DNA from: Variovorax ginsengisoli | Lineage (GTDB): Bacteria > Pseudomonadota > Gammaproteobacteria > Burkholderiales > Burkholderiaceae_C | Reading direction: 5' to 3' | Length of the DNA stretch: 64,000 bases | Assembly (NCBI RefSeq): GCF_006438845.1 | Contig: NZ_RCZJ01000002.1 | Span: forward strand, 1,223,086-1,287,085 | Part shown: positions 42,043 through 49,829 of the stretch, in pieces | Layout of the letters: each line of letters begins with the position of its first letter | How positions within the stretch are numbered: the stretch's first letter is position 1 | Position numbers and translations under genes: made by a program | The notes under the pieces: model-generated | The model's database searches: none | What the model was told of the DNA's origin: nothing | The model's input: only the letters and a program-made list of their open reading frames with translations

Positions 42043-42894
42043 ATGCCCAGTGCCAAATCCGGAACGATCGTCTGCCCCGAGTGCGGGGAGAACAATCGCG
42101 CGACCGCGCGCTTTTGCGCGGCGTGCGCTGCACGCCTGGGAGCCGAGCCTTCGGCGATGGGCGCCACGGCGTCGGCCCCGGCAGCGTTGCGGCACGACAG
42201 TCGGCCCGACACGCTGCGCGCCGTGCCTTCGCGGCCGATGCCGTTCAGCGCGCCGGCTGCGGACAGCGCCACCTTCCTGGTCAAGTTCTGCATCGCCGGG
42301 CTGGTCGTGCTGATCGGCTTCATCGGCTGGGCGCTGTACATGCTCACCGCGAGCAAGGCCGTGCCGGTGCTGCCGGTAGGCCAGGGCGTCGTCGCGACGC
42401 CCGACGCGGTGGCTGCGTCGTCGGCCTCGTCGACCGCGCCGCCTTCACCGTTGGCCCGGCCTGCCGCGACGCCAACACCGCCGACGCCAGCCCGTGCGAC
42501 GGCCGAAGCGCCGAGCGCGGTGGCCGCGGCGCCTCTGGCGGCCGACCAGGCCTTCCCGGAAATTCGCCGCGCCGAGTCGCCACGGCGCCAGACCCGGCGC
42601 GAAAGCACGCCACCGCCGACGCCGACCCAGAGCGCGGGCGAAGTCGCAACGACAGGCGAATGGGTCGCTCCCACGCGCCCGCCGGCGAGCACCTCGTCGC
42701 CGCTCTACCAGGACCCCGGTCCACCGATCGTGCAAGGCCCCGGGCCGCGCGAGTCGGTGCTTCCGGCATTGCCGTATGCGCCCACGCGCGCCGGCGGCTC
42801 GGTCGGGACGCCGCGCGCCGACCCCGGCCCGCCCATCGCCGAAGGCCCGGGTCCGCGTTACGACTACTCGACGCCCGGCGCGGTCGGCCGCTAG
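42043..42894 (+). CDS. Zinc-ribbon membrane protein with proline-rich tail
   Basis: A 283-residue protein. The N-terminus is a zinc ribbon, CPECGENNRATARFCAAC (two CxxC pairs at about residues 11-28). A single membrane helix lies near residues 80-104 (FLVKFCIAGLVVLIGFIGWALYML). The remaining part is A/P/T-rich and ends in two near-copies of DPGPPI(V/A)(Q/E)GPGPR (about residues 225 and 263). No enzyme domain is visible. The layout, a cytoplasmic ribbon with an exported disordered tail, is common among proteins of unknown function. It ends 19 bp before the convergent enamidase gene. Confidence 0.65.
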   Translation: MPSAKSGTIVCPECGENNRATARFCAACAARLGAEPSAMGATASAPAALRHDSRPDTLRAVPSRPMPFSAPAADSATFLVKFCIAGLVVLIGFIGWALYMLTASKAVPVLPVGQGVVATPDAVAASSASSTAPPSPLARPAATPTPPTPARATAEAPSAVAAAPLAADQAFPEIRRAESPRRQTRRESTPPPTPTQSAGEVATTGEWVAPTRPPASTSSPLYQDPGPPIVQGPGPRESVLPALPYAPTRAGGSVGTPRADPGPPIAEGPGPRYDYSTPGAVGR

Positions 42895-42913
42895 CGCGCG
42901 AGACGCCGCGCCG

Positions 42914-44101
42914 TCACAGGACCACCGGCACCTCGGTCGCCGGCGGCGTGTTGCGGCTGCGGCCGCTGCGCACGATGCCGTCGATCATCACCATGCCCAC
43001 GCCCGGGATGTCGCCCAGCGCCACGCTCTCGAGCAGGCCGGCGGCCGGCGAGTGCTGGGCGCGGTCCATGAAGACGAAGTCGGCATCGCGGCCGACCTCG
43101 ATCAGTCCGCAATTGAGGTTTCGGATGCGCGCCGTGTTGCCCGTCGCGAAGCAGAACACCTGCTCGGCCGGGATGTTCGCGAAGGCCGTGATGAACGACA
43201 CCATGCGCAGGATGCCGAGCGGTTGCACGCCCGAGCCGGCCGGGCCGTCGGTGCCGAGGATCACGCGGTGCGGGCACTTGAGTTCGATCGCGGCGCGCGC
43301 CGCGGCGATGGCCGTCTTCTCGTTGCCGTTGTGCACGATCTCGATGGCGCGCGACGACTTCTCGCACAGCTCACACACATGCGCCTCGGGCAGCGAGGTG
43401 TGGCCGCCGTTGATGTGGCCGATGACGTCGGCGTCGGCCTCGAGCACCACGTCCTTGTCGATGTAGCCCGAGCCCGGCACCGAGGGGCCGCCCGTGTGGA
43501 TGGTGCTCTGGATGCCGTACTTCCGGGCCCACGCCACCATCTCCTTGGCCTCGTAGCCGGCCTTCACCGTGCCCAGGCCGACTTCGCCGAGCAGGCCCAC
43601 GCCGGCTTCGGCGAGCTCCTTGAAGTCGCTCTCGACCATGCCCTTCTCGATGACCGGCGCACCGGCCAGCACCTTCACGCCGCTGGGGCGGAAGTTGTCG
43701 TAGGCGCGCTGGGCGGTGATGGCCAGCGCCTTCAGGCCGACGATGTCCTTCGGGCGGCCAGGCAGGTGCACCTCGCCGGCCGAGATCATCGTGGTCACGC
43801 CGCCGTTCATCGACGAGTCGATCCAGCCGAGCTGGCTCTGGCGCGGCGTCCAGTCGCCGAAGACCGGGTGCACGTGGCTGTCGATCAGGCCGGGTGCGAC
43901 GGTGGTTTGCTTGCAGTCGATGACCGTCTTGGCGCCCTCGACGTCGCAGTCCTTCTCCCTGCCGACCGCGGTGATGAGGCCGTCGACGACCACGATGGTG
44001 TCGGCGTCGAGGATCGGTTGGTCGATGTCGCCCGAGAGCAGCAGACCGATGTTCTTTATGACGACCTTGCCCGACTTGCCGCCGGCTGCGATTTCTGCCA
44101 T
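42914..44101 (-). CDS. ena: Enamidase (nicotinate degradation)
   Basis: A 395-residue amidohydrolase closely resembling the Eubacterium barkeri enamidase, which hydrolyses 1,4,5,6-tetrahydro-6-oxonicotinate to 2-formylglutarate and ammonia. Shared stretches include VIKNIGLLLSGDI, GGVTTMISAGE, HLPGRPKD, GEVGLGT and the C-terminal SRNTPPA. Likely metal ligands are H76 and H78 (DSHVH), E173, H202 and H229, with the catalytic D285 in GTDGPAG. The first 46 nt overlap the end of the TetR gene upstream. It is the last gene of a leftward operon with tetR and the ferredoxin-NADP reductase, back to back with the 6-hydroxynicotinate reductase operon. Confidence 0.9.
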   Translation of the reverse strand: MAEIAAGGKSGKVVIKNIGLLLSGDIDQPILDADTIVVVDGLITAVGREKDCDVEGAKTVIDCKQTTVAPGLIDSHVHPVFGDWTPRQSQLGWIDSSMNGGVTTMISAGEVHLPGRPKDIVGLKALAITAQRAYDNFRPSGVKVLAGAPVIEKGMVESDFKELAEAGVGLLGEVGLGTVKAGYEAKEMVAWARKYGIQSTIHTGGPSVPGSGYIDKDVVLEADADVIGHINGGHTSLPEAHVCELCEKSSRAIEIVHNGNEKTAIAAARAAIELKCPHRVILGTDGPAGSGVQPLGILRMVSFITAFANIPAEQVFCFATGNTARIRNLNCGLIEVGRDADFVFMDRAQHSPAAGLLESVALGDIPGVGMVMIDGIVRSGRSRNTPPATEVPVVL

Positions 44102-44802
44102 TTCGTTTCCTTGTGGGGGGGTGTGGTTTCGTTGTTCTCGTCTGCGCTTACCGTGCGCAGCACCGTCTCGATCACGAAGTCTTCCCAGTGCGTCACCGCG
44201 GCCGGCAACTCCAGCGGCTCGCCGAGGAAGGCGGTGAGCGTGTGGCGGTTGGCCGTGTAGAAGTACCCGGTCGCGGCAATCAGCAGGTAGACATCGCGCG
44301 CCACCAGGTTGGTGCGAAACAGGCCCTGTGTTGCACCGCTTTGGAGGATCTCCGCAATGATCGCCACCGCGCGCGACGAGTACTCGCGCGCCCGCAGCGA
44401 CTTCGAGATGTGCCGGCCCTTGTGCAGGTTCTCGGTGTTCAGCAGCGTGACGAACTCGGGGTTCTTGCGGTAGTAGCCGAGCACGAAGCGGATGACGGCG
44501 GTGAGCGCGTCGACCGGGCGTGTGGTGTCGAGGTCGAGCGCCGCTTCGGCGTCGTCCATGCGCTGGTAGATGCCTTCGAGCACCGCGATGAAGAGGCCTT
44601 CCTTGCTGCCGAAGTAGTAGTAGATCATCCGGTCGTACGACTTCGCGGCCTTCGAGATCTTCTCGACACTGCCGCCGTCGTAGCCGTACTTGGCGAACAC
44701 CTTGGTGGCCGCCTTCAGGATCGCTTCGCGCGTGGCCTGCGCCGCCGCCTCGCGCACGCCGGTCTTGCGCTGAGGCTTGGCGGCGGTGCGGCTGGTGGCC
44801 AT
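44056..44802 (-). CDS. TetR-family regulator of the nicotinate cluster
   Basis: A 248-residue TetR protein. The helix-turn-helix domain lies at about residues 22-68 (TREAILKAATKVFAKYGYDGGSVEKISKAAKSYDRMIYYYFGSKEGL in the sequence). The C-terminal effector domain is TetR_C-like. It is located between the reductase (4 bp gap) and enamidase genes (46-nt overlap), so it is co-expressed with them. It is the only regulator in the nicotinate region and probably senses nicotinate or 6-hydroxynicotinate. An 18-bp dyad at 45765-45782 in the divergent promoter is a candidate target. Both assignments are inferred. Confidence 0.85.
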   Translation of the reverse strand: MATSRTAAKPQRKTGVREAAAQATREAILKAATKVFAKYGYDGGSVEKISKAAKSYDRMIYYYFGSKEGLFIAVLEGIYQRMDDAEAALDLDTTRPVDALTAVIRFVLGYYRKNPEFVTLLNTENLHKGRHISKSLRAREYSSRAVAIIAEILQSGATQGLFRTNLVARDVYLLIAATGYFYTANRHTLTAFLGEPLELPAAVTHWEDFVIETVLRTVSADENNETTPPHKETKWQKSQPAASRARSS

Positions 44803-44806
44803 CGTC

Positions 44807-45580
44807 TTATTTTTCGGCGAAGGCGCGTTCGACGACGAAGTCGCCGGGCGTGCTCGTGTTGCCTTCCTTGAAGCCGCGGCCTTCGAGCATGTGTTTCAGG
44901 TCGACCAGCATGCCGGGGCTGCCGCACAGCATCACGCGGTCTTCGGCGGCATTGATCGGCGGCAGGCCGAGGTCGTCGGTGAGCTTGCCGCTCTCGACCA
45001 GCTCGGTGATGCGACCCATGTTGCGGAACTCTTCGCGCGTCACGGTCGGGTAGTAGAGCAACTGCTTCTCGATCAGCTCGCCCAGGAATTCATGCTTGGG
45101 CAGGTGGTCGAGCACGAGGTCGTGGTAGGCCAGCTCGTCGATCTGGCGCACGCCGTGCACCAGGATGACCTTCTCGAACTTCTCGTACGTCTCCGGGTCT
45201 CGGATGATGCTCATGAACGGTGCGAGGCCGGTGCCGGTGCCGAACAGGTACAGGCGCTTGCCCGGCAGTGTGTAGTCGATCAGCAGCGTGCCCGTGGGCT
45301 TGCGGCCCACGATGATGGTGTCGCCGACCTGGATGTGCTGCAGCTTCGAGGTCAGCGGACCGTCGTCGACCTTGATGCTCAGGAACTCGAGGTACTCCTC
45401 GTAGTTGGCGCTGGCGATGCTGTATGCGCGCAGCAACGGCTTGCCGTTCACCTTGAGGCCGATCATGGTGAAGTGCCCGTTCGAGAAGCGCAGCGACGGG
45501 TCGCGCGTGGTGGTGAAGGTGAACAGGCGGTCGGTCCAGTGGTGGACCGAGAGGACGCGTTCTTCGTTGAATGCACTCAT
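44807..45580 (-). CDS. fpr: Ferredoxin/flavodoxin-NADP reductase
   Basis: A 257-residue flavoenzyme of the bacterial Fpr type. The FAD site is LLRAYSIASANYEEYLEF (RxYS at about residues 50-53), the NADP site is YLFGTGTGLAPFMSI near 112, and the end (VERAFAEK) matches the subclass whose C-terminus stacks near FAD. It transfers electrons between NADPH and ferredoxin. Placed first in the operon with enamidase and facing the 6-hydroxynicotinate reductase gene, it probably supplies reduced ferredoxin to that reductase. The ferredoxin itself is not encoded in the cluster. Confidence 0.9.
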   Translation of the reverse strand: MSAFNEERVLSVHHWTDRLFTFTTTRDPSLRFSNGHFTMIGLKVNGKPLLRAYSIASANYEEYLEFLSIKVDDGPLTSKLQHIQVGDTIIVGRKPTGTLLIDYTLPGKRLYLFGTGTGLAPFMSIIRDPETYEKFEKVILVHGVRQIDELAYHDLVLDHLPKHEFLGELIEKQLLYYPTVTREEFRNMGRITELVESGKLTDDLGLPPINAAEDRVMLCGSPGMLVDLKHMLEGRGFKEGNTSTPGDFVVERAFAEK

Positions 45581-45887
45581 GAAATGACTCGATGAAAAGT
45601 GGACGAAATGGCGGGCGACAAGTGCTTGGCGAAGAGGCTGACGGCCTTCACCGCAGACGCTGGCTGAGGCCGCCCGATTGTCGTTCACCGTGTGCAACCT
45701 GCAGGCGAGCCCTGGAAAACACCCATGCAAACATCGGGCCGGCCCGGTAGATTCCGACTGCTTGATGTAGTGAACACCACATGAACATGGAGCGGATGCT
45801 ACACAAATGACAAATTGCGCACAAGCGTGAAACCGGCATGTTTGTTGCACGCGGCTGCAGCACGCTTTCTGAGAGAAACGCCACACG
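45581..45887. promoter_or_regulatory. Divergent promoter region of the two nicotinate operons
   Basis: The 307 bp between the ferredoxin reductase and 6-hydroxynicotinate reductase genes hold no credible coding frame. The right half (45760-45840) is more AT-rich than its surroundings and contains the dyad at 45765-45782. Promoters for both directions must lie here. I see no clear -35/-10 pair and no riboswitch. Confidence 0.6.
45765..45782. promoter_or_regulatory. Candidate operator of the nicotinate cluster
   Basis: An 18-bp dyad, ATGTAGTG-AA-CACCACAT, with one mismatch between half-sites. The decamer GTAGTGAACA within it recurs at 49788-49797, just in front of the Liv-type substrate-binding protein gene of the same cluster. 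The TetR protein encoded next door is the likely ligand. Confidence 0.45.
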
Positions 45888-47510
45888 ATGACTGAACACA
45901 CCAAGACAGATGGACTGCCGGGCATGGACCTGCCGGTGATCGCCGAATCCGCCGGCCTCGGCAAGGCCCCGCCACGCAGCGAACGCATGAGCACGGCCAA
46001 GGTCGAGTGCAACGCCTGCCCGGTGCTCTGCCAGATCTCCGAGGGGCGCACCGGCGCCTGCGATCGCTACGCCAACCGCGACGGCGTGCTGGTTCGGGTC
46101 GATCCCGTCGTGCTGCTGCGCCGCGCGCTGAGCAACCCGTCGCCCGCGCTGGTGCCCTTCGCTCGCGACGGTGCCGAGCCTGCGGCCGCCGATGCGCAAG
46201 GCGCCGAAGCGGAATGGAACGGCGACCTGCTGCATGCCGACGAGGTCTTCGTCACCGGCGTGGGTTCGTCCACCACCTACCCCGACTACAAGCCTGCGCC
46301 CTTCATCGTTGGCTCCAAGGCGCAGGGCGTCGACATGGTCACGGTCGTCACCGAAGGCATCTTCAGCTACTGCAGCCTGAAGGTGAAGATCGACACCGAC
46401 CGCTTCCTCGGCGCCGAGCAGGCCAACGTCCGCTACAAGGGCGAGGTGGTCGGCCACGTCACCACGGCCGAATACGGCTCGCAGATGCTGTCGCTCGGCG
46501 GTGTGCACCACCTCACCGGCGGCAGCAAGAAGGAAGGCCGCATGACGCTCGAGCTGATGCACAAGCTCGGCAACAAGCAGCCGGCCGAATGCACCATCGA
46601 CGGCGGTTCCAGCCTGGTCGTCCAGGCCGGCCGTGCACCCATCGTCAACGGCGTCGAAGAGCAGCGCATGCGCGTGGGCTGCGGCTCGGCGGCGGTGGGC
46701 ATCTTCGCGCGCCAGTTCGCCGGCGTGGCCGACGAGGTGGTGGTGGTCGACGACCACATCACCGGCGTGCTCACGCAGCACCAGGCCGGCCGCTGCCTCG
46801 ACATGCCCGAGTCGGGCATCAAGATGCTGGGCCGCAAGTCGACACCCGGGCGCTATTTCCAGGTGGCCAACCCCGGCGACGGATGGGGCGGCACCGACAT
46901 CGCCGACCCGCTGTCGATCATCGAGGGTTGGGAAGAAGGTGTGGCCAAGCCGGGCCTGCGACTGCTCATGACCTCGACCACCGGCGAGCACGCGCAGTGG
47001 TACGTGCTCGACGAGGCCTTGAAGCCGATTGAGCAGCCGATGCCGCCCGAGGTGCGCGCCATCGTCGAGCGCATCGGCGAGAACTGCGAGCCTTCGCTGT
47101 GCACCGTGCTGTTCCTCGGTGGCGCGGGCGGCAGCCTGCGTGCCGGCGTCACCGAAAACCCGGTGCTGCTCACCCGTGCCATCAAGCGTGCGCTGGTCAA
47201 CGTGACCTGCGGCGGCGCACCGGCCTATGTGTGGCCGGGCGGCGGCATCACGGTGATGGTGGACGTCATGCGCATGCCCGACAACAGCTTCGGCACCGTG
47301 CCCACACCCGCCATCGTCGCGCCCATCGAATTCAGCATGCGGCTCGACGACTACGCCGCGCTCGGCGGCCACGTCGAGCATGTGTTCCCGCTGCAGGAAG
47401 CCCTGGCGCGCGGTGCGTGGCAGGACGACGGCGCACCGGTCACGCGCCAGTGGCTGCGCATCGACGATGCCAACCCCTGGCCGCTCGGCCAGCCGCCGAT
47501 GCTGGGCTGA
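45888..47510 (+). CDS. hnr: 6-hydroxynicotinate reductase
   Basis: A 540-residue protein assigned to the reductase that converts 6-hydroxynicotinate to 1,4,5,6-tetrahydro-6-oxonicotinate using reduced ferredoxin. An N-terminal cysteine cluster (C41, C44, C48, C58 in CNACPVLC...GAC) can carry an iron-sulfur centre. The central and C-terminal parts are glycine-rich (IDGGSSLVVQAG near 238, GGAGGSLRAG near 412, WPGGGITVMVDVMRMPDNSFG). In E. barkeri this enzyme is reported to hold a covalently bound flavin. The divergent enamidase, which uses its product, supports the call. It leads an operon with the UPF0280 gene starting 2 bp after its stop. Confidence 0.8.
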   Translation: MTEHTKTDGLPGMDLPVIAESAGLGKAPPRSERMSTAKVECNACPVLCQISEGRTGACDRYANRDGVLVRVDPVVLLRRALSNPSPALVPFARDGAEPAAADAQGAEAEWNGDLLHADEVFVTGVGSSTTYPDYKPAPFIVGSKAQGVDMVTVVTEGIFSYCSLKVKIDTDRFLGAEQANVRYKGEVVGHVTTAEYGSQMLSLGGVHHLTGGSKKEGRMTLELMHKLGNKQPAECTIDGGSSLVVQAGRAPIVNGVEEQRMRVGCGSAAVGIFARQFAGVADEVVVVDDHITGVLTQHQAGRCLDMPESGIKMLGRKSTPGRYFQVANPGDGWGGTDIADPLSIIEGWEEGVAKPGLRLLMTSTTGEHAQWYVLDEALKPIEQPMPPEVRAIVERIGENCEPSLCTVLFLGGAGGSLRAGVTENPVLLTRAIKRALVNVTCGGAPAYVWPGGGITVMVDVMRMPDNSFGTVPTPAIVAPIEFSMRLDDYAALGGHVEHVFPLQEALARGAWQDDGAPVTRQWLRIDDANPWPLGQPPMLG

Positions 47511-47512
47511 CC

Positions 47513-48412
47513 TTGCACGCCGAACGCCATCAGCTCGACGCTCAGCGTTGGCACCTGCACCACGGCCCGATCGATCTGGTGATCGAAGCCGAGGGCGATG
47601 CCGCGGCCGTGGCGTCTGCGCATGCGGCGGCGTGGGCGCGCTTCGAGCCGTTGCTCGGCGAGCTGGTGGGTGAGCTGGGCGCGCTGCGCGAGCCGGTCGG
47701 CGCGGACTGCGCACTGAAGAGCCCGATCGCGCGCCGCATGTGGGAGGCCTGCGCGCCGTTCCGGCCGGCCTTCATCACGTCGATGGCGGCCGTGGCCGGC
47801 TCGGTGGCCGACGAAATCATCGCGCTCTACCGCCGGCCCGGCATCGCGCGCGCCTGGGTCAACAACGGCGGCGACATCGCGCTGCATCTGGCGGCCAGGC
47901 GCTCGGCGCGCGTGGGCCTCGTCGCGGACATCGCGCAGTTCGACCTGACCGACGCCGGCCCGCTCGTGACCGACGGCCAGTTCTCCATCGATGCGGCCGA
48001 TCCGGTGCGCGGCGTCGCCACCAGCGGCTGGCGCGGTCGCAGCTTCTCGCTCGGCATCGCCGACAGTGTGACGGTGCTGGCCGCGACAGCCGCGCAGGCC
48101 GACGCGGCGGCCACCGTCATTGCCAACGCGGTGAACGTCGATGATCCGGCGATCCGCCGGCTGCCGGCCAGCCAGTGCAAGGACGACAGCGACCTCGGCG
48201 ACATCCTCGTGACGGTCGATGTGCCGGAGCTCGCCCCCGCCACGGTGCGTCGTGCACTCGATGCGGGCGCGGCGCGTGCGCGCGACCTGCAGAAGGGCGG
48301 TCACGCATGGGCTGCGATGCTGGTTTGCCAGGGTCAATGGCGCCTTGTCGAGCCCTTATGCTCCATCACCGCGGCGACCCCGCGCGATGCAGTTGGTTCA
48401 GTATTTGCTTAA
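47513..48412 (+). CDS. UPF0280 family protein (ApbE-like superfamily)
   Basis: A 299-residue protein with an apparent TTG start 2 bp after the hnr stop, implying translational coupling. Recognisable stretches are HHGPIDLVIEAEG near residue 15, FITSMAAVAGSVADEIIALYRRPGIARAWVNNGGDIALHL (about 86-125) and GVATSGWRGRSFSLGIADSVTVLA near 165. The AGSVAD and NNGGDIALHL signatures belong to UPF0280, which is grouped structurally with ApbE, the FMN transferase. Its neighbour is thought to carry a covalent flavin, so this protein could attach it. That role is my inference; no canonical ApbE target motif is seen in hnr. Confidence 0.82.
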   Translation: MHAERHQLDAQRWHLHHGPIDLVIEAEGDAAAVASAHAAAWARFEPLLGELVGELGALREPVGADCALKSPIARRMWEACAPFRPAFITSMAAVAGSVADEIIALYRRPGIARAWVNNGGDIALHLAARRSARVGLVADIAQFDLTDAGPLVTDGQFSIDAADPVRGVATSGWRGRSFSLGIADSVTVLAATAAQADAAATVIANAVNVDDPAIRRLPASQCKDDSDLGDILVTVDVPELAPATVRRALDAGAARARDLQKGGHAWAAMLVCQGQWRLVEPLCSITAATPRDAVGSVFA

Positions 48413-48432
48413 CGAATGGCGAGCTTCATTTC

Positions 48433-49074
48433 ATGATCGATATCCGCCGCGTCTTCACCCATGTCGAGCACATCCACCACGAGTTCGGCCCCCGTGCCGC
48501 AACGCCGTTGGTGCGTGGCGCCATCGGCGTGGTGATGACCAATCCTTTCGCGGGCCGCTACGAGCCCGACATCCTGCCCATGATGGCGTTGCTCGACCCG
48601 GTCGGGCTCGACATGGCGCGCAAGCTGCACGCCGCCATGGACGTGCCGCTCGCGCAGATCGCCACCTACGGCAAGGGCGCCATCGTCGGCGAGGCCGGCG
48701 AACTCGAGCACGGGGCGCTGTGGCACGTACCCGGCGGCTACGCCATGCGCGAGCTGCTCGGCTGGAAGGGCGACCGGAGCGCCTACACGGCGGGCAAGGC
48801 CGAAGAGAAGACGGGGCAGCCCGCCAACGCGCTGTCGATCGTGCCCTCGACGAAGAAGGTCGGCGGCCCCGGCGCCACGCTCGACGTGCCGCTGACGAAC
48901 ATCAATGCCAGCTACGTGCGCGGCCAGTTCGACGCCATCGAGGTCCGCGTGCCCGGCGCGCCGGTGTCCGACGAGATCGTCTTCATCCTCGCGATGAGCA
49001 CCGGCTACCGCGTGCATGCCCGCGTCGGCGGCCTGCTGGCAGAGAACATCAGCAAGTGGGACGGCCTGCGCTGA
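48433..49074 (+). CDS. Amino acid synthesis family protein (PF06684-like), paralogue A
   Basis: A 213-residue protein of the AA_synth family. Key stretches are GAIGVVMTNPFAGRYEPDI near residue 29, YGKGAIVGEAGELEHG near 79 and LDVPLTNINASYVRGQFDAIEVR near 151. It shares these segments with the next gene, so the two arose by duplication. Compared with its partner it has an insert of about 20 residues near 105-130 (LLGWKGDRSAYTAGKAEEK). The family has no proven activity. Its place in the operon suggests a step after 6-hydroxynicotinate reduction. The ribosome site is weak. Confidence 0.82.
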   Translation: MIDIRRVFTHVEHIHHEFGPRAATPLVRGAIGVVMTNPFAGRYEPDILPMMALLDPVGLDMARKLHAAMDVPLAQIATYGKGAIVGEAGELEHGALWHVPGGYAMRELLGWKGDRSAYTAGKAEEKTGQPANALSIVPSTKKVGGPGATLDVPLTNINASYVRGQFDAIEVRVPGAPVSDEIVFILAMSTGYRVHARVGGLLAENISKWDGLR

Positions 49075-49096
49075 ACCCCGAGACAAAGGAAAAATC

Positions 49097-49681
49097 ATGA
49101 GCGCCAACATCCGCAAGTTGATCGTCCAGGTCGATGAAACCCGCAAGGAAATGGGCCGTGACATCACGCCGCCCACGCGCCGTGCCGTGGCCATCGCCGT
49201 CATTGCCAACCCCTACGCCGGCCGCTACAGCGAATCGCTCGACGAGCTGATCGCCATCGGCGAAGAGCTCGGCGCGCTGCTGGGCCAGAAGGCGGTCGCC
49301 GCACTGGGCATCGAGCCGGGCGACGTGCAGAGCTACGGCAAGGCCGCCATCGTCGGCGAGTCGGGCGAGCTCGAGCACGCCGCTGCCATCCTGCATCCGA
49401 AGCTCGGCGCACCGCTGCGCGTGGCGGTCGAGAAGGGCGCCGCGCTGGTGCCGTCGGCCAAGAAGCGCGGCACGCTGGGCACCGCCATCGACGTGCCGCT
49501 GGGCCACAAGGACGCGGCCTTCGTGCGCAGCCACTTCGACGCTATCGAGGCCCGCGTGTCCGACGCGCCGCGTGCCGGCGAGATCGTCGTGGCCGTCGCC
49601 GTGACCGACAGCGGCCGCCCGCTGCCGCGCATCGGCGGACTGCAGCATTCCGAAATCAAAGGCGAAGACGGTCTGAGATGA
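49097..49681 (+). CDS. Amino acid synthesis family protein (PF06684-like), paralogue B
   Basis: A 194-residue paralogue of the preceding protein, starting 22 bp after it with AAAGGAAAA upstream. Matching motifs are AIAVIANPYAGRYSESL near residue 34, YGKAAIVGESGELEHA near 80 and IDVPLGHKDAAFVRSHFDAIEAR near 134. The pair may form a hetero-oligomer. Both are retained side by side between the UPF0280 gene and the importer, which points to a shared role in nicotinate breakdown, not in amino-acid synthesis. No catalytic residues can be named. Confidence 0.82.
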   Translation: MSANIRKLIVQVDETRKEMGRDITPPTRRAVAIAVIANPYAGRYSESLDELIAIGEELGALLGQKAVAALGIEPGDVQSYGKAAIVGESGELEHAAAILHPKLGAPLRVAVEKGAALVPSAKKRGTLGTAIDVPLGHKDAAFVRSHFDAIEARVSDAPRAGEIVVAVAVTDSGRPLPRIGGLQHSEIKGEDGLR

Positions 49682-49688
49682 AGCTCGT

Positions 49689-49778
49689 CCCCAGTCTTCG
49701 CGCACTTCGTGTCGCTTCGCCAGCCCCCTACCGGGGACAACACCGCGGCCCGGCAAAGCCGGCTCCTCGGTGTTTCTG
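49689..49778. repeat. Intergenic repeat, copy 2 (about 90 bp)
   Basis: This copy of the element at 16806-16897 lies in the 148-bp spacer between the second AA_synth gene and the Liv-type substrate-binding gene. Order and orientation of the shared blocks are the same. Hairpin-forming segments are CCCCCTACCGGGG and CCGGCAAAGCCGG. It may terminate or process the upstream part of the long operon transcript. Confidence 0.75.
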
Positions 49779-49829
49779 GCAAATGCAGTAGTGAACATGT
49801 TTTTCTTTCGACCACTCAGGAGTTTTTCG

